Of a stretch of DNA of 64,000 nt, positions 10,396 to 21,829 are shown piece after piece. The stretch's first letter is position 1. Each line of letters starts with the position of its first letter. The stretch is from Alnus glutinosa. Taxonomy: Eukaryota; Streptophyta; Magnoliopsida; Fagales; Betulaceae. The position numbers were made by a program, and so were the translations under genes. The notes below the pieces were generated by a model, which saw only the letters and a list, made by a program, of their open reading frames with translations, made no database searches and had not been told where the DNA came from. The stretch is from NCBI RefSeq assembly GCF_958979055.1, contig NC_084887.1:33520620-33584619 (forward strand), in the 5' to 3' direction.

Positions 10396-13189
10396 GTAGA
10401 AAATAGGTGTTACCTAGATCATAATGTAAAAAGTACAGCAAGATTAATTAAGTAATTGAAAATTGAGAGTCGAATGATCCTGATCAATAGAAGGCAGAGA
10501 AGGAAGGCAAAGCTCTCCTTTAGGCTTTAACTTAGATAGGAAAAATAATAGGCAAAGGGCAACTTGGCCAATTGCTCAAAAAGAGAGTTGCAAGATAGGT
10601 GTAATGGGGGGCTGTGACTTCCCTAAATGGTGCATGTGGAGGTGAAATGGGCCAGCAAGGCAGAAAAAGGGGCTATTGGAAGGAAGAGAGAGAGGGAGAG
10701 AGATGGAGAGAAAGCACATGGGAAGAACATGCAGATAAGGGGTTTCGGAGTGTAGCTTTAAGGGGAGAGAGCATGTGACAAAGGAGAGACAGTGGGGCAG
10801 CACGAAATGTACAGCATGTTCTGCACATTCCCTGCATGGAACTGATGGAGTGGCAGCCCCCTTTTGCACTCTTTCCCTCCCTCTCCCTCCTTACAAACCC
10901 ACTTTGTTTAATTATATTATTTACTTCTTTATTAACTATATATATATATAACTAGATTTACCTGATTTGGCGCACATGTTTACACTTGGATTTCAAGCTA
11001 TTTCAAATCCGGCATGTGTGACATGTGTATGTAGTGCATCTGACTTCATTCTAATTATTTAAATAATTTCAACCTACAAACTACTTTTAGGCTGAAGTAA
11101 TAACCAGACCAGGGGGACTCTCTATAAAAAATAATAAATAAATATATAACCAGGGGGACTATTTGCAGAAAGTTGTTTATTTTTCAACTTTAACCTTGAT
11201 TTTTTTTTTTTTTTAGTCTAATCTATTTTGAATCTCACAGAAAGTAAGATCAGTGAAAGAAATACTATATGCACTTTTAACAACACATTTTAAAGTGTGC
11301 ATTTTCTGACATAGCAATGAAAATCAAGTCAAAAAATATGCATTTGAGAGTCCATGTACGTAGTATTTCTCTTTAGTGAAATAGTTAGGGTCCTCTAAAT
11401 TTCCCTTGAAATAGAGAATAATCATATTTCATGGTTGATATTTTATTTTACTGATATAATTGTGTATATATTGCTACATAGTAAATATGTTGTCGCGTCA
11501 TTTTAAAATTTTAAAAAATATAGTAGTACAATATACATCGTTATTTACACACACAAAAAAAAAAAAAAAAAATTGACATAATAATGCTCATATTATGAGA
11601 GGCTTCTCATAGACATAGTACTCATTTATCATAATATTTATTTTACATCGGTTGATGTAAAATGTTTTAAGTGGCTGACATAAGAGAGCCACTTAAAATA
11701 CGTCATGTTAATCGAAGTGAAATGGGTATGAATAGCAGTAGCATTACTCCACACAAATAGACATACATTGAAATTATGTACTTAATTTGAAATTGATCAA
11801 GCAAAACAATCAGATGAAAATGAAGCTGGTCAATTGTTTGAAAACTAAAGCCACTCCCCTTGGCAACTCTGCTGGGCTAGCCCTTCATAATTAGAAGCTT
11901 TATAATTAGAACAGCATTTAGAATTTGCTTGCACACATATAAAAGCTATTATTCATGAGTTTAGCAAAAATGAAAACTGAACTAATGTGACTGCCTTTAG
12001 AAACATAGGCGTGTCCAACCTAGCTTCTCTATCAGTGGCTGCTTTTTTCTCTCAAGCTAGCTAGGTCAAAAAAAGAATGAGAATGTGTGGCAATGGAAGT
12101 GAGAGACAAACATGATCATGAAGGTCTTTTTTAATTTGGCTCGGATTTATATATAGATAAATAAAAGGTCATTGTTTCAACTTACACATAGATGTGATGT
12201 AACATCTCTTTTTGGTTCATCAACACTCTTTTTTGGAGTTTCAGCTGTGTGAATCATGTGCAGGTTTGTTGCTTTATTCCTTTTGTTTTTCGGTCGGCAG
12301 AGGCTGCCATGAGCAACGTGGGTCAGGGTCACTCAACCTTTTTGGTTGCAAGCCCTTGACCCACTGGTTTTGTCTAACGTGAACCATTTCTGGCCTTGTG
12401 GGGTGCTTCTTTTCTTGTCCAATTCCATCATTGAGTCTTGTGCATGTCCTTATAGTTCGAATTCTCTGCTTTAGGCTTCAATTTAGTTTAGGGTTTAAAA
12501 CAAAATATAACAAAGTCATTAACAAACATGGCTATTTGCTGCATGCTCTTGTATATACAAGATCCATATGTTAGACTCTTTCTTTGATTAATTAAGGCAT
12601 GCGGTTTCCAGCCGTGCTTTTTCTGCAAGTTGTTGCAATTACCGTTTGGAACTCAAAACCGAGTCATTTTGTTCTTGTTTACCGCTTTGTGATGCCCTTT
12701 TAAATTGGATTTGTTGTCTATTATTTGTTTTCTTTTTTGTATTGCATTTAATTTCTGTTTGAATTTTGCTGTTGGAAGCTCACCACGTTTCGTTTATTTT
12801 TTCTCTTATAACCCTTGTCTTATTATTAATTTTTCTTTTTTTTCTTAAAAAAAAAAGGCATGTGGTTTCAGTCCTCGTATTGGGTCATTTTGCACCAAGA
12901 CTCGAGCCGCAGCCAATCTGATATTGGGACCGTTGGCTTTGGCTATTTACCAATGCACTTTTGGACCCAAGCAAGTAGGACTTTTTTCTAGCAAAAATAA
13001 AAAACAATATATATAATAATGCCCCATGTGGCAACATGGCCCAGAGCTTCTTTGCTTTTCCAATATTATTATGCAAAAGGAAAAGATTTGCATTCGTGGA
13101 CCGTACTGATCATATTTCATCCAAATTTAATCATGGGTCTTTTAATGCATTCCCATTACTCATTAGAAATTATAGCTTCTTATTGCTTG
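10396..13189. other. Spacer with two small hairpins, no gene supported
   Basis: The block 10560-10880 is purine-rich on + (GA-rich 10680-10710) and has a long open frame on the minus strand, but the composition explains the frame and no protein family fits. There is a 12-bp perfect inverted repeat TTTTAAGTGGCT/AGCCACTTAAAA at 11665-11698. A longer hairpin at 12318-12364 is listed separately. The rest is AT-rich. Confidence 0.45.
12318..12364. repeat. 47-nt hairpin with 21-nt arms
   Basis: The arm 12318-12338 (GTGGGTCAGGGTCACTCAAC plus C) pairs with 12344-12364 around a T5 loop. I count 16 Watson-Crick pairs, one G-T wobble and four mismatches. The loop is much shorter than in usual plant miRNA precursors, so a small foldback repeat is more likely than a MIR gene. 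It does not match a mature miRNA I know. Confidence 0.4.
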
Positions 13190-14220
13190 TTGATACTTCT
13201 TTATCTTAAGAAAGAGAATAACTTCTATTTAGTGGTGGCAAAAATCACTACCTTTTTGCCCACTAATAGCAAGTTGACATATCAGTGTGAAACAAAAAAA
13301 ACATAAAAAATATAAGTGTAGGCAAAAACACTGGATCATCCTCCTTCCTTCAGTCTTTAAAAAAAAAAAAAAAAAAAACCAAAAATCTTCCTCCCAGCCA
13401 CTGCCCCACGCGGCCACGCCGGACCTTGAGCTCGGCGACAACTCCACGGCCGGATCGGCAACTCCACGGTGTCGGAACTCGAAGGAGAAGACGAATGTGA
13501 TGGGTAGTCCATATACGGGAAGGAGAAGACAAACGGATCGGCAACTTCTTGGACCCAAAGTTGGCCGGGGGTGGCCGCGCGGCCACCCTCAGCCATTGGG
13601 GGGTGGCCGCGTGGTTACCCCCGGTCCATGGGGCAGCCGCGCGGCCATCCCCGGGGTCTGGGGGTGGCCTTCGGGCCAACCCTAGATCCATCTAGGGCTG
13701 GCCTGATGGCCACCCCAGGCCCTGCGCGGCTACCCCCGATCCGTGGGGAGGCCGTGCGGCCACCCCCGAGGTCTGGGGGTGGCCTTCGGGCCAACCATTC
13801 CGTCGGCCGGGTGGACGTCGATCCGTAGGAGGAGCAGCGTTCGGTGGCGTGTTCCGACTCGGGAGTTGGCGGCGTGTTCCGGCCTGGACGGTGCTGGCAG
13901 CGAGTCCATTACGGGCGTTGGCAGCGTGGTCTGGTCTGGGCGGTGTCGGCGTGGTCTGGCCTGGGCGGTGCGGGCGGCATCCGGCCTGGCTTGTGGCGGA
14001 ATGTCTGCTTGGGTAGGGGCGGTCTCTTTCTTCTCAACTTCTTCGAGAAGGAAATGGGGCAAAAGATCCGGTGTTTCAACAGCAATTGAAATTTTTGAGT
14101 TTTTTTTTTTCCTGAAATGACGTGCCAAAATGTAATTGGTGGGCAGAAAACAAGAGTTTTCTGCCATGGCTTGATAGAAGGGGCTCTCTTTAAGAAAATG
14201 GGACCTCATGTTCTTTCATC
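13190..14220. mobile_element. TIR element with GC-rich core (copy 2)
   Basis: Imperfect inverted repeats bound the region. TTTTTGCCCACTAATAGC near 13252 pairs with the complement of ATTGGTGGGCAGAAAAC near 14140, and similarity continues outward (CTTAAGAAAGAGA near 13205 versus TCTCTTTAAGAA near 14190). The inside is GC-rich with GGGGTGGCC/GGCCACCCC units (13560-13800) and a further GC-rich segment (13390-13550, 13800-14040). All open frames here come from repeat composition. The exact ends and the target-site duplication are unresolved. Confidence 0.6.
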
Positions 14221-14819
14221 TTTCTTTTTTAAAATGAGACTCGAGCGAATAAGTAATTTGACAGTCTAATTTTTATTTGATTAAGTGAGTCTCACAAATA
14301 ATCTCTTTTAATTGTAAATTCTCTCAAATTAAAGTAACTAATTTGAGAGAATTTAAGCATTCTCCCCTCTTACGTGGATATGTCAAAAAAAAAAAAAAAA
14401 AAACAACTAATTTGAGTCGATCCCACCCCTCAAATAATAAGGAATTGTTTTCAGAAAACGAAAAATAAGGAACTGTTTTCACAAAGTTTTCAGCTTCAGC
14501 GCAGCTTAGCAGTTATTTGGGCCGGGCCTGAAGCCCAGGACCAATACATAGAGCAATGAATTTGGGCTAGTCCAAACAATATCATTGTGAGTGGCTAGAA
14601 CCGGTCCACCCAAATTTCCAATACATGTAGGAAATCTCTTTCTTTCTACAATTTAGCATGACAAATGTCTTCCAGTTAGATCTTACACAAGTTACAACTA
14701 TGTGCACCAGCGGAGTCGTAGACATAGCTACTAAATAAAGTTGTTACCATCTAATCTCCTTGGGAAGTAAAATAATCGTTATTCCATAAATAAATGTTAC
14801 TTTTAAAGAAAAATATAAT
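14221..14819. other. Spacer, no gene seen
   Basis: AT-rich with an imperfect inverted repeat around 14310-14350 (CTCTCAAATTAAAG/CTAATTTGAGAG) and a poly-A run of about 19 near 14385-14403. Nothing else can be supported. Confidence 0.4.
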
Positions 14820-15512
14820 GAACTGTTTGGCATTAGAAATGAAATTTTATTCCATTCGAGTTTTTTCTAAAACCCGCCCGCCCACCCACCCAAAAACCCG
14901 GATTTTGACCCGAATTTTGAAATTACTGGTGGGATCCAACGCAGAAAAAGTTGACTAAAAAAATATTAATATTAATAATTTAAATCAATATAAAATAAAA
15001 AATATTAATATTAATAATTTAAATAAAAAAATAAAAGAAATTAAAAAAAAAAAGAAAACAGAGGGGTGGCTGCCACCCCTTGGGGGAGGCCGCGCGGCCT
15101 CCCCCGACCACTGGGGGTGGCACGGCCACCCCCCGACCTCCTCTAGGGGTGGCGCGCGGCCACCCCCATTGCCTGGGGGTGGCCGGGCCACCCCCTGCCA
15201 ACCGGCAGCCACCCTTGCTTCATTTTTTTTTTTAATTTTTAATTTTGATTTCAATTATTTTTTTAAAAAAAAATTATTTATTTATTTTTAATTAAATAAT
15301 CAATATATAATAAATTATTATTTCACACAACTTTTCAAAATACCAATCATTATACACAACTTTTTAAACTATCAATCATTTCTTACCATTAAAATATAAT
15401 ATTTTTCAATCTCAAAATTCAACACCCAAACACAATTTCTTACCTCGATATTTGTAAATAGAATTAGAATTCAATTCTAATTCTCAAAATTCAATACTCA
15501 AACGCACCCTAA
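14820..15512. mobile_element. TIR/foldback element with GC-rich core (copy 3)
   Basis: Core 15060-15220 consists of GGGGTGGC and GCCACCCC units in alternating orientation, closely like the cores at 3450-3712 and 13560-13800, and again bounded by A-rich and T-rich tracts. Outer sequences CTGTTTGGCATTAGAAATG (near 14823) and the complement of CAATACTCAAACGCACC (ending near 15508) look like degenerate terminal repeats. No transposase. Confidence 0.5.
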
Positions 15513-16376
15513 ATATCTCTCTTCGACTTTCATAGGGTGTCAATTTAATTCCTACACTCTCATTTTGAACAATTTATTCACTGCACATTGCAATTATAAT
15601 AAATCTAATATTTTTAAAATTTTCTATTAAATCTAATTCAGCTAATCGTATAAGATGTACATGATTTTTCATCGCATTATCAATAAAAGTGAAATGACAT
15701 GATTTATTCATCACCTCTCTTATTCACATTAAAAATTAATAATTCATTCCTCTATTAAAAATTAAAAATGTAAAATTAGGTTAACCATAATTTTACATTT
15801 TTTCCTAAATATTAAAAGATAGATAGTTAAAAATAATAATAATAATAACAATAAACAAAGGGCCTATTAGGATTAAACACATAAAACTAGCTTATTCTCA
15901 TGAATTCATATTTCATATTTGGGATACGAGTAATGCTAAAAAGCCTATCCAAATCTTACTTAATTATACTCAATGTATTTTAACTTAATGCAATAAATGG
16001 CAACTACAATAAAAAAATTTAAAAAAAAAAAAAAAAAAACGGATGTAAGAAACTCTCTATATCTATTCAAAAAAAATAAAACACAATTACAAAGAACTCT
16101 TAAGGGGTAAAAATTGAAGAGCACGAAGCTGTGACTGTGAGAGGCGGACAGTTCTTTACGCCTAAAGATATTTTTATAACTTCATGTGAAATTTTAAAAA
16201 TATTTTTAGATATAAAAAATCACTCATCTTCAATTTCTCTCAATTGTAGAGAATCGTGATGTGAGAGTCTGTGACTCTCAGAAAGCCACAGCCACGAATA
16301 ATTAATTAAATTCCTAATCATTGGCTTAAGATAAGGGTTTATTTATAACTCTTTTTTATATTTTTCAAGCCTACGA
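15513..16376. other. AT-rich spacer and promoter side of the F-box gene
   Basis: Low-complexity AT-rich DNA with a poly-A run near 16020-16039 and a small inverted repeat around the GAGAGTCTGTGACTCTC motif (16261-16277). The last ~150 bp before the CT-rich leader should contain the core promoter (a TTTATAT-like stretch at 16357), but I cannot place it exactly. Confidence 0.4.
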
Positions 16377-16424
16377 TTGAGTCGGCTTGACTCTACTCTT
16401 CTCTTATTTTTAGACTGCGAAAGC

Positions 16425-16455
<31 letters not shown>

Positions 16456-16510
16456 CTTTTGCATCTCCAACTAACTCTAGGGTTTTTACCAATTCCACCG
16501 AGAAGCAAGG
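16377..16510 (+). promoter_or_regulatory. Probable 5'-leader exon of the F-box gene with (CT)n tract
   Basis: A (CT)14-15 microsatellite at 16425-16453 followed by CTCTAGGGTTTT is typical of plant 5' leaders. The leader seems to end at GAGAAGCAAG before a donor GTACAC at 16511. An acceptor TCTGTCACAG ends at 18450, 100 bp before the F-box start codon. Splicing these would remove an intron of about 1.94 kb. This is inferred from signals only; a cDNA would settle it. Confidence 0.5.
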
Positions 16511-17264
16511 TACACAAATCTACTTGACGATCCAAATTTCACTTCTTTCTCGTTTCGCTTTCGTTGAAACTTTCACAATATTTAGCTAAATTCTCGATTT
16601 TTTTTTGGGCCATCTTCTTCATCACGATCTAAGGTTTGATCTCTCTCTCTCTCTCTTTCTCTTGGTTGAGTTAGATTTCATTGAATCGAATTTTCATTTT
16701 TGGACTTTTGGATTTGGTAAAATTTGGGATTTTCAGCTGCTTCCTTTTTTTTCTTTTTTTTTTTCGATGCTTAATCTGTGACATATTTATGAGATTTGAT
16801 TTATTTCAGACTAATACTTGGATTAGTCGATTTCAATATTCCAATTACGAAATTTTGAAGAAAGAAAGAAATAAAGTAATGGTCAACGGTGTTAATCTTT
16901 ATTTGAACTGTAAGGAATTTCTCTGCGTTGGTTGAAATAGTGAAAATCAGCGATGGTTGAAATAGTGAAAATCAATTATTTTTATTTCACTAATCTAGTT
17001 ATATGTTACTAATGTTTAGTGGTTTGTGTTCTGTTCTTATTTTGCATGGGTTCTTTTTTTATAAGTATTCTTACTTCTTATGGGTTCAATGGATTGAAGT
17101 AGGAGTACGTTTTTGGAGTGTTAATTATAACTGCAAGTGTCTAAAGTTCTTCCATTTATGATATTTCAACAAAACATGGTATTTTATGTTTTGAAACAAA
17201 GAATGTGCTAAATGAATGCTTGCAATTCAAGGAATTAAATTGCCAGTCAGATATTTGGGAACTT

Positions 17265-18130
17265 GCAGCTCATGATTGTAATCCGTTAATAGAAAAATTC
17301 ACCGCTAGAATTAACTCTTGGCTCTCCAAAAATTTATATTTTTCTAGTATCTTTATTCTTCTTAAAAAGGTTATTAGATCAATCAAACAGAAATTTTATA
17401 GATTTTTGTGGTCTGGAAATGATTCATCAGCTGCTAGCCTGCTAGAGAAAAAGTTGCTTGAGATGTGGTTTGTGTACCTAAAAAGGAGGGAGCTTTAGGC
17501 CTTAAGAGGGTTGAGGAATGGAACAAGGCAGCCATCATGAGACACGTGGAATCTCTTTGCTAAAGCTGGATCGTTAGGAGTGGATTGGGTTAAGCAGAAC
17601 CTACTAAAGGGAAGAAGTTTCTGGTGTGCTAAAATTCCACAATTGTTCTTGGGGATGGAGGAAAATATTGAAACTTCGAGATGCAGCCAGGCCTTTTATT
17701 AAATTTGCAGTGAGTGTTGGAGAAAACATTTTTCTTTGGTTAGATTGGTGGAATAGTCATTCCCTAATTGGCCATGAGAATGGCTATTCCAAGGCTATTT
17801 CATTCCAAATTCTTCCATTTTCAATAAAATAAAATAAAAAACTATTCATTTTTCTAATAGAATAGTCACTCTGCGTACCAGTCATAACCTAAATCTTGAA
17901 CTTATTCTAGCTCAGAAACTTGGAATGCCATTAGAACTAAACATCCAGAAGTGAAGTGGTGGAGATTAATCTGGTTCCCTCTGGCAATCTCTTGACATGC
18001 ATTCATATTGTGGCTTGCAGTGAAGAATAGGCTAACTACTGGAAATAGGCTGCAGAAGTGGGGATTTAAGGGTATTTGCAGAAGTTGTACTGAGAGTAGA
18101 ATCATTTGTTTTTTCAATGTGTTTATTTAA
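17265..18130 (+). pseudogene. LINE (L1-type) ORF2 C-terminal fragment in the F-box leader intron
   Basis: In broken frames the + strand reads TARINSWLSKNL, IFILLKKVIRSI, FYRFLWSGND, then VEEWNKAAIMRH, WRKILKLRDAARPFIKF and GENIFLWLDWW. Further on comes WWRLIWFPLAIS with NRLTTGNRLQKWG. These are the end of the reverse transcriptase and the zf-RVT region of plant L1 elements. A segment of about 18 residues is missing between SKNLYFS and IFIL, and stops and frameshifts are present. An unrelated AT-rich insert (about 17750-17880, GGAATAGTCATTCC at its left end) interrupts the element, so a MITE probably jumped into it later. Confidence 0.8.
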
Positions 18131-18550
18131 TGAGCCAGTAACAGTTTGGGATGAAATTCTGATGTAAAGCTTAAATGCTTTGAAAAGTAACTATTTTCTC
18201 TTTTATCCTTACAATCGAACAGTCTTGATCTTGGAGGAGGTTGAATCCTTAATTTTGTACTATTGTACCAACTGTCTATTGTCACAGCAATGTTTCTTTG
18301 AATTTATTGCATGCTCCATTTTTCTCTGATTTTTATTGTTGTAATTATTATTATTTATTTTATTTTTTTCAATTGTGATAGTTCTTGAGACCATATTTGT
18401 ATCTATATGATTGCTTCTTATATTTGAGTGTCATTTTGTTTCTGTCACAGGGAAGGTATCGTAATCTACTGCTTTTAGGCCCTCAAATGCCATAAATGGT
18501 TGCTGTGGCAGATTTTTATTCTGCTTTCATTTGCTGTTTGATAACTGAAA

Positions 18551-19300
18551 ATGACATACGAAGAAGTTTTGAAAGCTGTTTTTCCTTTATTGGAGGGTGT
18601 AGACCTTGCTTCTTGTATGGCAGTATGTAAGCAGTGGAGAGACATTGCCCGAGATGATTACTTTTGGAAATGCATATGTGCCAAGAGATGGCCTTCGATC
18701 TGCAAGCAGCGTAGCCCTCCAACTGTAACCTACTACAAGCTTTATCAAACCTTTTATAAACGCCAGCATTGTCGAACCCTTCCCCCCCCAAAGCTGTCCT
18801 TTGATGATTTGGATTTTTTTATTGACATTTGGACTGAGGATAGATTAATCTTTTCAGAAGTAGTCCCAGGCCAGGTCTTACAAAATGGTTTCAAGATCCC
18901 ACCACCAGGAATCTGTGATGTGCTTAGATTTCACCTGGAGGGCCCTGAGTTCAGGATGAGACTACCTGTTAAGCCAAGATTCACTGTTCCTCTGAGCCAG
19001 ACTGTTAGTGTTTCGGTGCTTGTGGCGCGCAAGGATTCCAATACTGTTGCTTGCATCATTAATAAAACCATGTTTGAGTATATAGATCAGACAGCATATA
19101 GGGCCATGGCATTTGACTATTTAGACTTCTCTCCTGTCCACCCCTTCATTTCAGGTGCCCGGGCTTGGTTCTCTTTGCTTTTCATTGAAGATGGAAATGA
19201 AGATGTTATTGATGTTTTCGGGATTGAAATGGATTTCTGTGATACTGCAAATTCCAAGGAAGAGGTTCTATGGTTATTAGACATGCTTGATTGGCAGTGA
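18551..19300 (+). CDS. F-box protein, At5g39250-like (249 aa)
   Basis: Likely substrate-recognition subunit of an SCF ubiquitin ligase, binding SKP1/ASK through its F-box. Residues 3-47 form the F-box (EEVLKAVFPLLEGVDLASCM, then CKQWRDIARDDYFWK). The rest has no Kelch or LRR repeats and matches, from memory, the small conserved plant F-box protein At5g39250 (about 250 aa): PGICDVLRFHLEGPEFRMRL, ACIINKTMFEYIDQ, FGIEMDFCD. The coding region is one uninterrupted exon ending in TGA; the likely intron is in the 5' leader. An AATAAA-like signal with AATAAATATG sits near 19434. The start chosen is the first ATG in frame before the F-box. The ligase target is unknown. Confidence 0.93.
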   Translation: MTYEEVLKAVFPLLEGVDLASCMAVCKQWRDIARDDYFWKCICAKRWPSICKQRSPPTVTYYKLYQTFYKRQHCRTLPPPKLSFDDLDFFIDIWTEDRLIFSEVVPGQVLQNGFKIPPPGICDVLRFHLEGPEFRMRLPVKPRFTVPLSQTVSVSVLVARKDSNTVACIINKTMFEYIDQTAYRAMAFDYLDFSPVHPFISGARAWFSLLFIEDGNEDVIDVFGIEMDFCDTANSKEEVLWLLDMLDWQ

Positions 19301-20229
19301 AGGGTTGGACTCTGCAGGACAAGAAGAACGACATTGAATTGGATGGGAAAAGACTTGGCCTGAGAGGTACTATGTCTTTTGTTTTCTTGCATGTTCACAG
19401 TCTGTACATATTTTATTACTATTCACTGCATTAATAAATATGAACAATCTTTGTATTCAAATCTTGCACATTCTGTGGTCATATTAATCATTTACCCAAG
19501 TGGGGTCAATTGTATTCGATCTGTCTAATGAACAAGTGTTGAACTTTGTAATAATATCTTTGCTGAATTCAACTATCGGTTTTGAGTTTTTGTTCATTCT
19601 ATCCTTATTCCTTTTCAAAGAGCAATTTCAATTTACCACTTTTCTTCTCTCCCCCCTTCTAAAGAAACAGGGACAGTCATTATTATGGCATAATTTCTTG
19701 AAATTTTGTTTCCTGTTCTGTCGACACTCAAGTCTTATGAGGTGAATGGTTCCTATTTTGAGGGACCAAACTTACCTATTTGTTCATGATTAAGCTGGTA
19801 ATGATTCCTTATAGGTATATAATTCAACAAGTTATGGACGGGTAACTTCGCCTCGAAGAGGATTTAAATGGCATGTGATTCTATTTTTCCTGCCTCAACT
19901 AGTGCTAGATTCAATGTGCTTTAAGATATATATTTTCTCTTCTTATAGTACTGCATAATATCATGCTTGACATTGAATGTCATTGAGAAGATTAGATGGA
20001 TGCGTTCTGGTTCCAATGAAACCGGCAGTTATGCATATCCAATCATTCCAATGTGCTAGCTAGCTACAGTCAGTTTTTCACATTTAATTTATATCAGCAT
20101 GTCATGCCTAGTCACAGCTTATGTCATTCTGTTTCTAGTCTCCATTCTCCAATGCCTTGGGGTGACAGATATGCATAGATAATTATTCTTGATCAATTGC
20201 AAACTCAGCGGAGCCATGAGGTAGTTGCA
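19301..20229. other. F-box 3' leader and spacer
   Basis: About 140 bp of probable 3'-untranslated DNA is followed by AT-rich spacer without recognisable exons or repeats. Confidence 0.45.
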
Positions 20230-20237
20230 GGTTATTT

Positions 20238-20519
20238 TAGGGGTGGGCAAAATATCTGACTACCGCCTACCGACTTATTTCGGTTCGGTAGTCGGTATAG
20301 GTTTTTTTTTTTTTTTTTTTTTTTTGGGTGGTTAACCGAATTGATACTACGTCGTTTTGTTTTACCTTTTTGTTTGCTTTTCTTCTTTCTTTCTTTTGAA
20401 TTAAAATGACGTTGTTTCATTAACCAACTTAACCGATTGCCTTTTAACCGACTTAACCGAATGTGTCGGTTAACTGAATTGAAAACCATATAACCGAACC
20501 AAACCAATACCCGCCCCTA
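20238..20519. mobile_element. hAT-type MITE, 282 bp, 8-bp TSD
   Basis: The ends TAGGGGTGGGCA and TACCCGCCCCTA are inverted repeats (10 of 12 match). The element is flanked by identical 8-bp direct repeats GGTTATTT at 20230-20237 and 20520-20527. An 8-bp duplication and short G-rich TIRs fit the hAT superfamily. The inside carries a T22 tract and repeated AACCGA/TCGGTT motifs, and no coding. Confidence 0.85.
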
Positions 20520-20527
20520 GGTTATTT

Positions 20528-21829
20528 GTATAATGTAGTTCAAAACTCAACAAAGCATTCAAGTCTATAGGTTTTATCCAGGTAAGTTGAACAACACAAG
20601 GTAACTCTATCCTCCTGCATTACGCAATTTCTCAAACTGAATCAAGGATGAAACTCAATCTAAAGCTCTTTACAAATTTCAAATATCTTTTGAATTTGGA
20701 GGAAAACATGTAAACTACCACAATTTTAAAATCTTGCCCATGCTGGTTCACTAGCCATCCATCGCGGTGCTGTTTATACTCGATACGCTTAACGTGAATT
20801 TCATTCAATTATGAATTTATGATGGTAATGTTTGAGATATAAAAGAGATCCTGTTGATAAATTCTACATTAGGCTGCTAGCAAAAACATTAATTGTGGAA
20901 CATTTTATTAAAGCCTCTAAACAAATAAACTACCTTAACGGTTAATACGTTCTCCTTTTTTGAGCATCTCCAACGACTTCTCTAAAACTGTTATATTGTT
21001 ATATTGTCTAATTTTAGATGAGATGATCGAGCCAAAAAATTTCTCCAACAAATTATTCATTTGCTTATTTAAACCATCAATTTGCTATAGTGAAAAGTCA
21101 AAGCTGGATTATCACTTCACAAAATGTTAGCTTTGTTTATTATTTCTCTTTCCTCTCTCTTTGTTTTCTTGCTCAACCCAATCTCTTTGCACCTCCCTGT
21201 CTGATTTCTAGAGATGGGTAACAATTTCTATTGAAGCTATCGTCGTCCTCATAAGAAGCTAGGAGGTGTACGTTCTCGAGATCACCGAAGTCTTCACCGG
21301 CGATGATCTGTCCTCCAGCGTCGACATTGGAGGGTACCCACTACCATAAAAGCAAAGCACAAGTAAAGAGGAGAGAAATGGGGTTTTCGAGGAGGTGCTT
21401 TTGTACTTTCACGGTTGGGACTTTGGCTGTTTTGGGGGTTCTTGGCCGGGGGATATGCGTCGAACATGTGATCACACAGCAGAGAAGATTTGGGCTCTTC
21501 ACTGTTCATAAGATGAGGATCTCCTCCTACTCTCGCATAGACAAAGAAGTGTGAACATGTGATGGGGTTTGTAGGAGCAGAGAAGATTTTACAGTTTGTT
21601 ATCGATTTGGGGCTATCGAGTTGGGGTTTATGATCTTTGTAGGAGTAGAGAAGATTCTACAGTTTGGGCTACACTGCAAGATTGAGCGAGACAGAACAAC
21701 ATAATAGAAAATCTATTTGAGTTTGTATTGAAAAATTAGTGCATAAAATAAAAAATATTACTTTTTAATTGGTTAAAATACAAAACGTAGCATAATTTGT
21801 GTACAATAATCCATATGATTAATAATTAA
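20528..21829. other. Spacer with a MITE-like left end at 20957
   Basis: GAGCATCTCCAACGACTTCT at 20964 is the typical start of a very common plant MITE group; I did not find its partner end. Inside the block, 21380-21554 keeps an open frame beginning MGFSRRCFCTFTVGTL with a hydrophobic segment, but no family is recognised. The TTTGTAGGAG(C/T)AGAGAAGATT segment is repeated directly (21568 and 21637). Confidence 0.4.

Noticed and set aside
10576..10869. 97-codon minus-strand frame and possible miRNA precursor
   Set aside because: Composition-driven frame in a GA-rich block. I compared it by eye with common plant miRNAs (156-408 range) and found no match or long fold.
13287..14209. Several long frames of 80-160 codons on both strands in GC-rich DNA
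   Set aside because: They arise from repeated GGGGTGGC/GCCACCCC units; products are Pro/Gly/Arg repeats with mirror-image frames on both strands.
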